From Mesocentrotus franciscanus (lineage: Eukaryota; Echinodermata; Echinoidea; Camarodonta; Strongylocentrotidae), in assembly GCA_037976565.1 (NCBI GenBank), contig CP137685.1:26724327-26788326 (forward strand): 64,000 nucleotides of DNA, in the 5' to 3' direction. The position numbers were made by a program, and so were the translations under genes. Numbering within the stretch: the stretch's first letter is position 1; each line of letters opens with the position of its first letter. The notes below the pieces were generated by a model. The model saw only the letters and a list, made by a program, of their open reading frames with translations, was not told the DNA's origin and searched no databases. Positions 11,561 through 22,407 of this stretch are shown piece by piece.

Positions 11561-13055
11561 TGCAATGGAGCATTAAGTTAGAGAGAAGGAGTGAAGCACT
11601 GGAGTGGAACGGGCTGAAATAAGGTTTAAGGTCAGACATCTACTAAGAGGGGCCAGAGGAAGTACGAGTGCAACACAAAGAGATTAAACAGGCAAAGTGC
11701 GGGAGGGGGTAGAAATGGAACGATTTTATGAAATGTTACATTTCTCCAAACAGTAATATAGTACAAATCAAAACAAAGTAAATACAAATACATCATTCAG
11801 AAGTTAAGTTGTTTACATATCAAAGCTCAATTCGACTGAGTATACCAATCGGTCATCGCCGGTATTGCCTGTGATGAAAGAATATGTCAACCCATATAGA
11901 AGCAGATAGCTCCTGCTGTTTATATAGTCATGAAAGAAGTAGCACGAAAACTAGGGGAATGGAGGGGCCGTATCATGGCCCCCTCCCACGCCCTGCAAAA
12001 ATTAAAATGCCGCTTAAAAGTCGATGATTCATACATCTTAAGTATGGAAACATAAGTCCAAATACATGTACATCTATTGCCACTGCACCTGATAAATTTA
12101 TCCCGCACCCTTGGTAGAAAGATTACATGTATTTGCAATGATGTGCAAATAATTGCAGTTATTACTTTGGTCTCTGTTTGAGAAAAGAGCCCGATTGATA
12201 TTTTAGAATTAAAACTGTCAATTTTCTATCCTTTTCTATCCTTTTCGAGTGCTCGGATAAGCTAATCTAACAGTGTATGGCTATTTCCGAACCTGGATAT
12301 TAATTCCCGTGCTTTAATAACTGTCTACGAGAACCGAAATGGGGACTTATTTACAAGCTTCATGTGATATCATCATACTCACTGATCATTAAGCGGCATG
12401 ACTGTAATTAGCGGCTTTTTCGTAAATGAAATTGTGGTGACCTATCAAGCTCTTCGTTAGTCTATAAGACACCTTTTCAAAAACACTTAATATAATTACA
12501 ATTTACATAAAAGGGAGCTACCGCCATTTTAAAAGAAAAATACATGGTACGACCTGTATAAAATATGAAACAGTACTCTAAAACATTAATGCCCTCTATC
12601 GCTAAAAGCAGATGGCTCTAACACATGATAGTCGCGGCATGTTCATTAGCACCTTATTTTCACACTCATTCCTTGATCAGGCGGCCCCATGAGAATAACC
12701 CATCTCTTAGCATCTTCCATCCAAAATGTGTCTTACTGAGAAATGAGGTTTAGTGGTGGGGTTGAAAACTAGGCTTTCAGAAAACGTGTCCCCGGTAATA
12801 GGCTCCCCATTCCTCAGCACATGCTATCCAAATATTTGATGCCAAATATAGAAGAAAAAGGGTTTTCATAATATGAAGATATCAATATTCGTCCAGACAC
12901 ATGGGTCTGAAAGGGCAATGCGGTTTATATCTTAATAAATTGATTTGTGGTTCGCCTTGTTGCATTTTGTACATTTCTTTCCACGAAAGACGAATATCTT
13001 AGTATTTCTATACGTATTGTTTTAATATTGAATCTGTGGTGCACATGTCTGGTAT
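11560..13055. other. Unassigned DNA, no gene seen
   Basis: Short open frames only. The composition is ordinary for the window, with no strong repeat. The span 12660-12860 is unusually free of low-complexity sequence, but no frame gives a recognisable protein. Confidence 0.4.
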
Positions 13056-13059
13056 TCTA

Positions 13060-13252
13060 TATTCACTGTTTGTCTGCACCTGTTCCTTATTAATAGCTTA
13101 TTTCTAAATTTCCCAATATTTTTTCCTTTATTCTATATTGTTTAAAGTCAATTCTATAAACTTCGGAAAACAGTATTTGTAACTACTGATGGAACCACCC
13201 TACTAAAACAAGACTAATAAATAAATAAATAAAATAAATAAATAAATAAACT
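13060..13252 (+). mobile_element. Probable LINE 3' end with TAAA tail
   Basis: An AT-rich untranslated-looking stretch ends in GGAACCACCCTACTAAAAC and then (TAAA)n with slips (13208-13250). Non-LTR retrotransposons of the CR1/L2 type often end in such short repeat tails. No reverse-transcriptase reading frame is left. Confidence 0.4.
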
Positions 13253-13350
13253 TGCCATTTTCAACCCCTGTCCTTTACTTTTGGAATATCTAACCATGAA
13301 TCCAGCTCAATCTAATCCCCTTCTTTACTCTTTTCTAGAACTCCTTCAAT

Positions 13351-13490
13351 GCTAGAGCGCCATGAGATCATCCATGTTAAAGCCGGGGTGAGAACTGTGG
13401 AGCGCCAGCAATGTCGAGTTTGACAGAAATGAGCGCTTTATAAGAACCCATTATTACTATTATTATTATCATTATTATCATTTATATTAT
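13351..13490 (+). mobile_element. 3' half of a tRNA-SINE
   Basis: The segment with GGAGCGCCAGCAATGTCGAG and AGCGCTTTATAAGAACCCA followed by ATTATT aligns with the 3' part of the SINE at 51.15-51.26 kb. The tRNA-like head is missing, as expected for 5' truncation. The ATT-rich DNA continues to about 13560. Confidence 0.75.
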
Positions 13491-13795
13491 TATAATTATA
13501 ATTTATATTATTTTTATTTTTATTACTATCATTATCATTATTATTTAATATTATTATTAGTAACGTTTTGTTTGACACGTTTCCAATATAAAATGATTAT
13601 CTTCTTCATTTTTTCTCTAATATTTTTTAAAAATCTACCTTGCCCTCTGTGATCTTTTTATTAATGTGCTCACAACGACAATCATGATTATAATGATTTC
13701 AATGATAATGAGCAGATGAGATACCAGTCATGATATCAATAAAATACTGTCTTAAAGGACCCTACAACGTCTGTAACAAGGTGAATTGTGTGAAT

Positions 13796-13998
13796 TTAAA
13801 GACCCTCTGCACTAGTTTAGCCAGGAGGGATTAGGGGAATTAGCGTGGTCACTGACAGGTGGTTATCTCATCAACCTAGTTCTCAATTAACATAAGAAAA
13901 AGAGGATCATGGGGGACCAACGGGCACCGCTTAGGCATTGTTTTCTATATAAAGGGAGCAAGTATCTACACTGTACAAGTAGTGCAGTGGGGCTTTAA
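13796..13998 (+). mobile_element. TTAA MITE family A, copy 1
   Basis: This is a 195-bp element between TTAA sites at 13796-13799 and 13995-13998. The right end reverse-complemented starts AGCCCCACTGCACTACTT. The left end is slightly decayed (AGACCCTCTGCACTAGTT). The body matches the copies at 15.1 kb and 61.9 kb closely, including CACTGACAGGTGGTTATCTC and CATGGGGGACCAACGGGCAC. It keeps the internal sequence TCTCAATTAACATAAG, the unoccupied form of the site that received element B in the 61.9-kb copy. TTAA duplication fits piggyBac or Kolobok. Confidence 0.85.
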
Positions 13999-13999
13999 A

Positions 14000-14760
14000 A
14001 CATGGTGAAACCTGAAACAAAAAGATTACTGGATGTTTAAAAACCAATGCCATTGAATCCTTGTGAATCTGTAAATTTGTGGTTTCTGATATGATTTCCT
14101 TCAGTACAACAGTATATTAACAAAGTTAGATTAAAGTTTAGTTCTACTCTGCCATTATTATAAAATAACTGGCAGAATGTCTATACGGTAATGTTCCAAT
14201 ACATCATAATTCAGGGGTATTGTTCTTCATACCAATTAGACCTGGGTCAAAAAGGATAACAGTACTGTACGCAATTACGAATGCGACTTTGTACGAAGGT
14301 CGTCGTTGCACAATCATTCATGTACGTTTGGAAGAAGCTCTTGTACATGGCACATAATCCGTCTGAAATCAATATTTGGTGTCAGACTTGCTCGGCTGTT
14401 CTCACGCCGATGTACGCTGGCTGTGAATGGAAGCTGGAACAAAATATACATCGCGGAAATAATGAAATATCAATGCAATACATGTACATAATGATTTGAA
14501 TGAACGTCTCTATAGGCTAGCCTTGATTTCCGCGCCTCTTAAATTCATCTGGGTATTTCTTTTATGTGGAATTTCAAAGCATCCGTTTAACATTTAAGCC
14601 TGTCCGTAATGATCGATTTGTGTTTCCTCTTTCTTTTTGACGCTATAATTCTTGGACCTTGATTGTACTCAATTTCTTTGATAATTCAAATTAGTATTTA
14701 ACACGGTAACATCTACAGAATCTACTATCGAAAAATAAACCGAAGGCAATTTATATGGCC
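14000..14760. other. Unassigned DNA
   Basis: Overlapping plus-strand frames at 14281-14499 have no recognisable motif. No repeat copy is found in the window. Confidence 0.4.
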
Positions 14761-15032
14761 TTCCGCGTCAGGGGCGGATCCAGCCGGCGGCAAGGGAGGG
14801 GGCCAAAGAGGGGCCCAATTCGTGAACAAATATTTAGCGGCGACTCAGCCAGCCGGTGAATAAGCGGGGGGGGTAGTGAGCACTAATGTTTTTATTTTGT
14901 TTTGCTCAACGGGGGACAGTGCTATTTTTTTGTTTTACTCAACATCCATCTTTTTTAGAAAAGGGTTGTTTTTACCTTCTTTTTTTTGCCAGGTCCGGCC
15001 CCCCCCCCCCTAGATCCGCCACTGTTCCGCGT
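14761..15032. mobile_element. hAT-type MITE, copy 1, perfect 8-bp target duplication
   Basis: The element at 14769-15024 starts CAGGGGCGGATCCAGCC and ends GATCCGCCACTG. The 8-bp TTCCGCGT sits immediately outside both ends (14761-14768 and 15025-15032). An 8-bp duplication and CA(G/T)GG(C)GGAT-type ends are hallmarks of hAT transposons. The interior has G- and C-rich ends and T-rich centres and no transposase. The left 40 bp and an internal GGGTAGTGAGCA motif match the copy at 37.1 kb. Confidence 0.92.
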
Positions 15033-15127
15033 CACCTCTTGAAATGTGCGAACATTACAATGACATATTACGTAATCTGAACATGATTTATATGGGATAT
15101 ACAATGGGGTATTGAAATTGCCTTAGA

Positions 15128-15325
15128 TTAAAGCTTGTCTGCACTAGTTTGGCCAGGAGGGATTAGACCACCCAGCGTGGTCACTGACAGGTGGTTAACT
15201 CATCAACTCAGCTCTCAATTAACATACGAGAATGAGGATCATGGGGGACCAACGGGCACCGCTTAGGCATTGATTTCTATATAGAGGGAGCAAAAGTAGG
15301 TACAAGTAGTGCAGTGGGGCTTTAA
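15128..15325 (+). mobile_element. TTAA MITE family A, copy 2
   Basis: A 190-bp element lies between TTAA sites (15128-15131 and 15322-15325). The left end is AGCTTGTCTGCACTAGTT, and the right end reverse-complemented is AGCCCCACTGCACTACTT. It has the same body and orientation as copy 1, and only about 1.1 kb separates them, with the hAT element between. The internal TTAA in TCTCAATTAACATACG is unoccupied. Confidence 0.88.
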
Positions 15326-16690
15326 GTTGATTTTTTTTCGAAAATAGTCGCGATCGTTTTGGTCAGGAAATCTCTTTTAAAATATTTGAACATATTGCGA
15401 TTCATATCAGTACGTTGATCTTGTAGAAAGTGACATATTGTATGTTTCCCCGTGAATTATATTTCCATTACAACCTTCCACAATGCCCTGTGAAAATCAG
15501 CAGTCGTGACAACCCTTTGGTACTTCACGGATTTCAAGGGGAATACGTAGTTAAAGACTTGTTTTTTACAGTTGCGTTGGAGGGTTTAATAACACTCATA
15601 AATAATCATTAAGGAGTTGATGTTACTGACGAGAAAATCAAGGCATCTCAAGTAGAAACTTGGGGCCAAAAGACTAAAAACCTTTACCCTAAAAAGTTTT
15701 TTTTTAAGCCATATATAATATTTCGTTAAAAATATCCATCCAAACAAAAAAATACTATAACATAATGCTGGGACAAACGTAGATTTTATGAAGTAAATAG
15801 AGAGACAAAACATGGTACGGAGAGAAGGTCTCGCTCCTGTTTTTATCCCCATAATGATCATATAGGTGCCCTTACGTTGATCATTTACGTGCAATGATTC
15901 GCTTTTGCATTATCCCGCGAATAGATATCCCAGAGTAACATCCTTTTATACATATATTTTTTTTACATTCACTATTTGTAGATTTTAATAACCAAAGTGG
16001 GACCAATGATGTTTTGTGGGCATGGGAAGAGGGGGGGGGGATGTCTATCTTAATTGTCTTAGCTTTGCTTTATTCGTGAGTTTAGATTTCTTTAATGTGT
16101 AAAGAAAAAAATCCTCTTCCGGGCATCACAATAAATGACGTTTCAGTCCTATACGTCAATGTATATTTTAGCTATAAATGTATCTAATGTTTCGAAATGC
16201 CATCTGCGTAATATTTCCTTTAAATATCAAAGCGTGAATAATACACAGGGGACCAATTTCACACCATTCTATATACAATGCGAATAAAAGATTTATCTTA
16301 AATTATGGAAAATTTTCATACAAAGAGATTCAATCGGCAAGACAGTATGGATGAAGATATTCATATTTCTAGAAAAGAGGATTACAAACCCTGAATAAAG
16401 GACGATGACTTTTCTAGACAACATGGAGAAGGAGTCTAAAAATGTCGATAGGTGAACAAAAGTATTCCGATCATTTGTTGTGGTAAGGATGAAATGTAGA
16501 AATCTCGCAGAATTTTAATAGAAAAAATACCTTAAAATTTATATGATTATGACAATATGCAAAATACATTTGATTTATTTTATAGAAAAACAAACAAAGG
16601 GAGAGCTGACCACCACATAGCTGAAGTTCCTAAACAAATCAACACATGTAGTCCCATAATTTATGTCAGAATATCTTGAGTTGGGTTTAT
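15326..16690. other. Unassigned DNA
   Basis: No gene recognised. The minus-strand frame at 15586-15894 is rich in hydrophobic and aromatic residues and has no family motif. Poly-T and poly-G runs occur at 15953 and 16030. Confidence 0.4.
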
Positions 16691-16716
16691 TATGATAATA
16701 ATAATACACTGTAGTA

Positions 16717-16773
16717 TTACTACAACAACTACAACAACTACTACTACTATTACTACCACTACTACTACTACTA

Positions 16774-16805
<32 letters not shown>

Positions 16806-17207
16806 TACCACACCACTACCACTACTACTACTACCATACTACTACCACTACCACTATACCACTACCACTACTACTACCATACTACTACTACCACCACCAC
16901 CACTACACCACCACCACCCACCACCACCACCACCATACCACCACCACCACCACCACCACCACCACCACCACTACCCACTACCACTACCACCACCACCACC
17001 ACCACCCACCACCACCACCACACCACTCCACCACCACCACCACCACCACCACCACCACCACCACCACCACCAACACCACCACCACCACCACCACCTACCA
17101 CTACCACCACCACCACCACCACCACTACCACCACTACTACCACCACCCACTACACCACACTACCACTACCACTACCACTACTTCTACTACTACTACTACT
17201 ACTACTA

Positions 17208-17247
<40 letters not shown>

Positions 17248-17248
17248 A

Positions 17249-17288
<40 letters not shown>
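16717..17288. repeat. Long compound ACT/ACC trinucleotide array
   Basis: About 570 bp of nearly pure trinucleotides. (ACT)n dominates both flanks and (ACC)n dominates the centre (about 16890-17150), with mixed units at the borders. The minus strand of the centre is (GGT)n. Open frames of up to 214 residues made of T, P, H, L or of V, G are repeat translations. ATT/AAT units border it at both sides, so it may have grown from a retrotransposon tail. Confidence 0.95.
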
Positions 17289-17289
17289 A

Positions 17290-17978
17290 ATATAATAACA
17301 GTAATAATAATAATATCAATAATGATTATTATGTAGTATCGCATTACGTAACACGCTTTCCACTGCGCTTTACAGTGGTTTATTTATCATCGCAAATGCT
17401 ATGTGAACAGAATTATAACAGAATTATAATTCTTCTTTACATTTATTTATTTATTTTATTTAAAAATAATTTAGACAGGATGACAATATCAACCAAAGTT
17501 ATTTTTCACATTGGTTCTGTATAACAATAAAATACAAAATAACAATGAAATAGGCAAAACATGAAATCATATTAAATAATATGACATTTTATAAAATAAC
17601 CAGCGACTATAGACATGGATGTAAATTCATAGATTTACCCAGAATCACAAAATGAGATTATCCAATGATTTGAAACACAGTAAGAAAAAAACAAACAAAC
17701 AAAAACAAAAAACAAAAAAACATCTTACTTGTTTTAAGTAACCAATTACTTCGAATTAAACAAAGATACCGAGTGGTAGTCATTCTCCTTTTCTGAAGTT
17801 ATTATCCATTTTCCAGACCTCAAATTTTACCTTTAATTAGGCTCGCTCAAAACCTGCGTCCCTGTTATCTGTCGAAAGAGACGCAGGTGCTAGGTCTGCT
17901 TGCTCTAGATTTTATCCTTGACTTGAATTCATAATTTCTAGTCTACTTTCAGGGTTTATTAATATAATAACACCTTTT
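17290..17978. other. AT-rich DNA, possible minus-strand LINE tail
   Basis: After AAT units (17290-17330), the region at about 17440-17580 reads TTTATTTATTTATTTTATTT followed by A-rich sequence. That is the form expected for the 3' end of a minus-strand LINE. No coding sequence is seen. Confidence 0.35.
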
Positions 17979-18076
17979 AGCGGACCTATTCGTCCGCTTT
18001 TTATGCCTCCGCTACAAAGTAGCCGGAGGCATTATGTTTTCTGGTTGTCCGTCCGTCCGTACGTACGTCCCGTTCT

Positions 18077-18700
18077 CGTGATCGCGTTATCTCAAGAACC
18101 GGTTGATGGATTACCGCCAAACTTGGGTCATGTATGTATCTTGCAGAGCTAATGAACTGATTAGATTTTGGGGTCACGAGGTCAAAGGTCAAAGGTCACA
18201 GGGCTCATTATGTATGCAAAAATAGCTCGTGATCGCGTTATCTCAAGAACCGATTGATGGATTACCGCCAAACTTGGGTCATGTATGTATCTTGCAGAGC
18301 CAATGAACTGATTAGATTTTGAGGTCACGGGGTCAAAGGTCACAGGGCTTATTATGTATGCAAAAATAGCTCGTGATCGCGTTATCTCAAGAACCGATTG
18401 ATGGATTACCGCCAAACTTGGGTCATGTATGTATCTTGCAGAGCCAATGAACTGATTAGATTTTGGGTTTAAAGGTCAAAGGTCATGGGGCTCATTATGT
18501 ATGCAAAAATAGCTTGTGAATGCATTGTCAATACTGACGGATGGATTACTATCAAACTAAGGACATGTATGTATCTTGCAGAGCCAATGAACTGATTAGA
18601 TTTTAGGGTCATGAGGTCATAGTTCAAGGGGTCATACATGTATATGAAAAATAGCTTTTAATCACGATATTCTGAAAACCTGTTAATGGATTACAATCAA
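18077..18700 (+). repeat. ~145-bp tandem repeat array, 4.5 units
   Basis: Units begin at about 18077, 18228, 18372, 18515 and 18656, giving spacings of 151, 144, 143 and 141. Each starts near CGTGATCGCGTTATCTCAAG and includes ATGGATTACCGCCAAACTTG and TCTTGCAGAGCCAATGAACT. The first three are very similar and the last two are diverged, so amplification was from the left. Open frames on the minus strand follow the repeat and are not genes. Confidence 0.9.
18179..18198 (+). promoter_or_regulatory. Nuclear-receptor-like DR1 motif, repeated per unit
   Basis: Three AGGTCA half-sites lie in a row with one-base spacers (18179-18184, 18186-18191, 18193-18198), giving two overlapping DR1 elements. The next units carry GGGTCA-A-AGGTCA at 18330-18342 and AGGTCA-A-AGGTCA at 18473-18485. 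DR1 is the binding form for HNF4, RXR and COUP-TF-type receptors. Binding here is inference only. Confidence 0.45.
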
Positions 18701-18796
18701 ACTTGAATTGTTAAAATTGCTTCTGTTTTGGTTTGTAAAATTGCTTTATGGCGGAGGCATCATTTTCGACTGCGTGCAGTCGAACATCCATCTAGT

Positions 18797-19579
18797 TTCA
18801 TAAAGATACAAGGCGCGCCTTATCATTACTCAGGTCTTAGACCAGCGAATGACCATTATAATGCCTTTAAATGCATTGTTTAACAATGCCAAATCTGAAA
18901 TGCATGGCCCTACGTGAAATCAGCGTATGTGATATGGTGTTATATTGAAGCCCTAAAAGAATTGCGCTTCAAAATGATCATGAATTGCCTCAAAAAATCT
19001 TTGAGTGACCGGTTTTTCCATACTCATTTTCCCCAATAGACTGAAGAGTTATAAAACCGTTGGGAAAACGGTTTTTGAAATTTCGAATTCCAATCATAAA
19101 TATCTTGATAATCAGACGGGCGATCGGCTTGTAAACGTCATGGGATTGCTGACTGACTTAAAGGTTTATAATGATTGTAGCATGAGCTAAATCCAGGATT
19201 TTGTTTAGAATCTGAGACAAAGATACCCGATCCCTTTAAGTATGCAAGGGATTCTATTCTTCCGGGCTCATTTGGGTGGAGAGTAGCAAATGAAATGTCT
19301 TTAAAAAAAAACTTAACATCGTTACAGAATACAGTGATTCGGATCCTGTACAATATTGTCCATAGCACGGTGACTTTAACACAAAACCACGACACCCTTA
19401 CATGTATTGTATTGTATTTTATTTATTGAACTTCGTTGATGTACATCAATATTCTGTTTATAAACATATAAATCAAGTGTCTGCTCCTTTCGCTCTAAAT
19501 CTTGACTCATAAATAAACACCACTCGCTCATGGAAATACACCAAGTTTCCCTAAGACGCTGAGAGCATTCAATAAATTA
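18797..19579. other. Unassigned DNA with a LINE-tail-like patch
   Basis: No gene recognised. The region 19410-19480 (TATTGTATTTTATTTATTGAAC and following) has the look of a minus-strand LINE 3' end. Confidence 0.35.
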
Positions 19580-19665
19580 CCTTCTAACCACGTACTCATG
19601 TACTATACCTGGGTTGAGAGTGGCAAATTTAGATTTTATCAAGCTAATAGTGCCCCGGCTCGTTT
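19580..19665 (-). mobile_element. SINE body fragment
   Basis: ATACCTGGGTTGAGAGTGGCAAATTTAGATT matches the SINE body at 4.79-4.83 kb, and a TAGTGCC motif follows. Both the tRNA-like head and the tail are lost. Confidence 0.6.
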
Positions 19666-19769
19666 AGTCACTATCAATTATAGACCTAGTAAATGTAGGC
19701 ATAATTATGTATACATGTATCTGAATGCTTATTCTTTGGTGTGTATTTCAATTACAACCACCTATATTT

Positions 19770-20770
19770 TTTAACCGGGATGACGGTGAAAGTCTTCCAG
19801 CAAGGCTAGCCAGAGTCGGGTTCTTTTGATATTGAGCCTATAGGTGATGATGATTATTTGATTGTACCCTACGCCGTCGACGCAGTTGGCGGGAACGTGT
19901 AATAAGGCATGCGTGAAACCGTGACGGACGCCACCAGAGGCCTGCCTCTCAAGTTGGTACGGCATTACAGGGTCGGGAATTGGCGGGGGCTGTTCACGGA
20001 CACGGCCAATTGGTGATTTTCCACATAAGAAAACTTTTGTTTTTCTTATCGGGGAATTTGGGAGACATGTACCCTCTCAGAGAAATCAGCGAAAGGAAAG
20101 GGGTAAAGTGATCAACCACTGGACGAAATTTTGCCCCCTCCCCCTTCTTCCATTAATAAGTACTTTGATGCTGCCCCGGGTGAGCAGGGTTTGGAAATGG
20201 AAAAGGGGTCATAATGAGCTTCAGTGTGAATATAAGCTCCATGCACGTAATCATAGAATATGCAAAGTGGTGATTTAGGTGCTAAGCATGGAAGTGGAAG
20301 AGGTAGTAGAACTTTTTAAAGTCTAAATGGTCAACATTCCCAATTGACATATGACTTTTTAAAAAAAGTGTGATAAAGTGAGTAATGACGTTGGACAAGA
20401 ATATTGTGCAGTTCGCTGCGTTATTTATACATTTATGATTATAAACAGTCCGGGAGACACGCCCACATCGTGTCACCATGGACCTAGGTCAATGCTCACA
20501 CTATTGTGTTTGCCTTGCACCAATGTGGGGTTCCTTGGCGCGGCACTCTAGTACTGTGCAAATTGGTGCTTTTGTTATAGTTATGTATGTGTACATAAAT
20601 CTTGGCCATTTTTTAAAATATTTTAAACGAGCAAGGCTATCATTGAAGTTGTTTATATTCTATACACACGTGTGGATGTGTCTCCATGTGACGTATGTTT
20701 ATCGAATTTCCAACGGTGCATATAAAGTCTTATCAAATATGTTAACGTTTAAGGTGGCTTGCGATTAAAG
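19770..20770. other. Unassigned DNA
   Basis: A minus-strand frame at 19771-19965 and a plus-strand frame at 20478-20768 have ordinary composition but no motif that I recognise. An unusually GC-rich patch lies at about 19870-20000. Confidence 0.35.
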
Positions 20771-21200
20771 CGTCTTTAGGTACAGATAATTACCCATTTA
20801 CCACACCTGGGGGTGTTTCACAAAGACTAAGATCGACTTTAAGTTGGACTTAAGTATGGCGGGCCATTCATGCCATTGGTTGCTATCCCCATTGGTCACT
20901 AAATTATAATCTTTAGATAATATTTTTTTCTTCAAAAATGAACTATCAAAAATGTAAACTCTGTAGATTTGAGACCACGATTTGTACGTCCCTTGAAAGA
21001 CAAATGCCAGTAAATGGTAAGAGCAAACAGTGGCATGAACGGCCTGTTATACTTAAGTCCAACTTAAAGTCGATCTTAGTCTTTGTGAAACACCCCCAGA
21101 GTCAACAGCGGCAAGTGTAGATTAATGTTCTTCTAGATGACAATAGTGCCATTGTTTGGGATTCGAACCCGGATCTCTTTATCCATGATGGCGATCAGAA
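20770..21200 (-). mobile_element. tRNA-SINE split by a MITE
   Basis: The left part ends TTTACCACACCT, and the right part (from 21098) continues with CAGCGGCAAGTGTAGATTAATG. It then holds a B box on the minus strand, GGATTCGAACC, at 21159-21169. Together they follow the SINE order seen elsewhere, with the 289-bp inverted-repeat element inserted at the CACCTGGG position. The insertion therefore post-dates the SINE. Confidence 0.75.
20809..21097. mobile_element. MITE with near-perfect 49-bp inverted repeats
   Basis: The left end (from GGGGGTGTTTCACAAAGACT) and the right end are identical inverted copies for 49 bases. The match continues imperfectly through GGCC(A/G)TTCATGCCA to about 75 bases. 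The total is 289 bp with an AT-rich non-coding centre. The symmetry extends two bases outside (CT and AG), so the exact ends and the target duplication cannot be fixed by eye. The ends share GTTTCACAAAG with the element at 8.05 kb. High arm identity suggests a recent insertion. Confidence 0.9.
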
Positions 21201-21239
21201 AAGTAATCCGGTATACTTCAATCGTGATGACAAAATTTT

Positions 21240-22365
21240 GTGAGGGAGAAGGATGTGAAAGCATGGAATAATGAATACCGGGAGGGAGGGAGGGAGACCG
21301 ATATTAGAAAGAGATTGACCAGCCATGTATAAGTGATGCAGAAAAGGGGGAAATAGGCCGTGAGGTCTGCTTTATAGCAGGTTTATTACTTTCATTGCTC
21401 TAACACGGTGGATGATCAGAGAACAGTATTTCATATCGTGGTGTTTGGGGTGAAGAACCTTATTTTTTTTTGGGGGGTGGGCGTCGGAACATTGACGGGA
21501 TAAAACGGGGCATGGGTGGACAAGTGAGTGACGTAAAGCAATATTGCTGAAGCATCTGTTTTGAGATGTGGTATATTACCTACTCTTCGTCAATAAAATG
21601 CCGTACTGGGCGTCGGGACATCGTTAAACTACCGATGCGTGACGAAAAGCCTGTCTTCTTTCACATGTGAGATCTTATTAATCTTTCAATTTAATTACAA
21701 AATATTCACGTCCGTTCAAGTGCAGCCAAACATTCATGAGGAAGGCTTCATATCTGATTCGCACACTCTTTTTACAATAAAATACTGCCATGTGTGAAAT
21801 ATCGTCATATCGGTGGTGAGAACACTTTCTTAGGAGCCCCATTTAACATGTTTAACCCATTTTCATAGTTAATATCCATATCTTAATTTGTGTGAACGCG
21901 CCAAAGCGTGCTATCTTACAAGGGCAATATGGAAAATTTATCTTTATCACACCGCCGAGCGGTTGGGTTAAACAACGTGTATGTGATTGGATATAATCCT
22001 ATGCTCTTCATTCAACCTAGCTAATAGACTTAGGTATAAAATGACAATTCGCTTTAGTTGGTTCCAGCTCCCATAAAGATGAAGAAGAAGAAGAAGAGAA
22101 ACAAAATATAACTAGAATGAAAATGTAGTGTATCATGTACATAGAGGCAGTGTGTCATATATTATAAGTATTACATTAAGCATAGGCTAGGCAGTGTATC
22201 ATCAGAACGTTAGAAGTATTGTATCATAATGTTAAAAATATGTATCGTATATTTGAAGTAATGCATCATTATATTGGAAAACAAAACAAAATATTGAAAA
22301 TGAAATAGAGTATCATATATACATTAAAAAAAGATGATATCATATGTAATGTAGCTTATACACAA

Positions 22366-22407
<42 letters not shown>

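Larger units (their letters stand above)
17979..18796 (+). mobile_element. Helitron/Helentron-like non-autonomous element with minisatellite core
   Basis: The parts in order are as follows. A hairpin AGCGGAC/GTCCGCT lies at 17979-17998. A second hairpin, ATGCCTCCG/CGGAGGCAT, lies at 18003-18032. A CCGT microsatellite (about 18047-18070) is followed by 4.5 units of a ~145-bp tandem repeat. GCGGAGGCAT at 18751-18760 is inverted relative to the left ATGCCTCCGC. A terminal hairpin, CGACTGC/GCAGTCG (18767-18782), stands nine bases before CTAG (18792-18795), which is followed by T. A 3' hairpin about 10 nt before CTRR, with T following, is the Helitron signature. Subterminal inverted repeats plus a tandem core recall HINE/Helentron and bivalve pearl-type elements. 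The 5' boundary is uncertain. No Rep/helicase is present. Confidence 0.7.

Noticed and set aside
16692..17336. 214-residue open frame, the longest in the window
   Set aside because: It is a translation of the ACT/ACC array; composition is only T, P, H, L and similar, and both strands are open.
18001..18415. Repeat-protein frames on the minus strand
   Set aside because: They follow the ~145-bp tandem repeats of the Helentron-like element. Period changes (151, 144, 143, 141) would break any real repeat protein.
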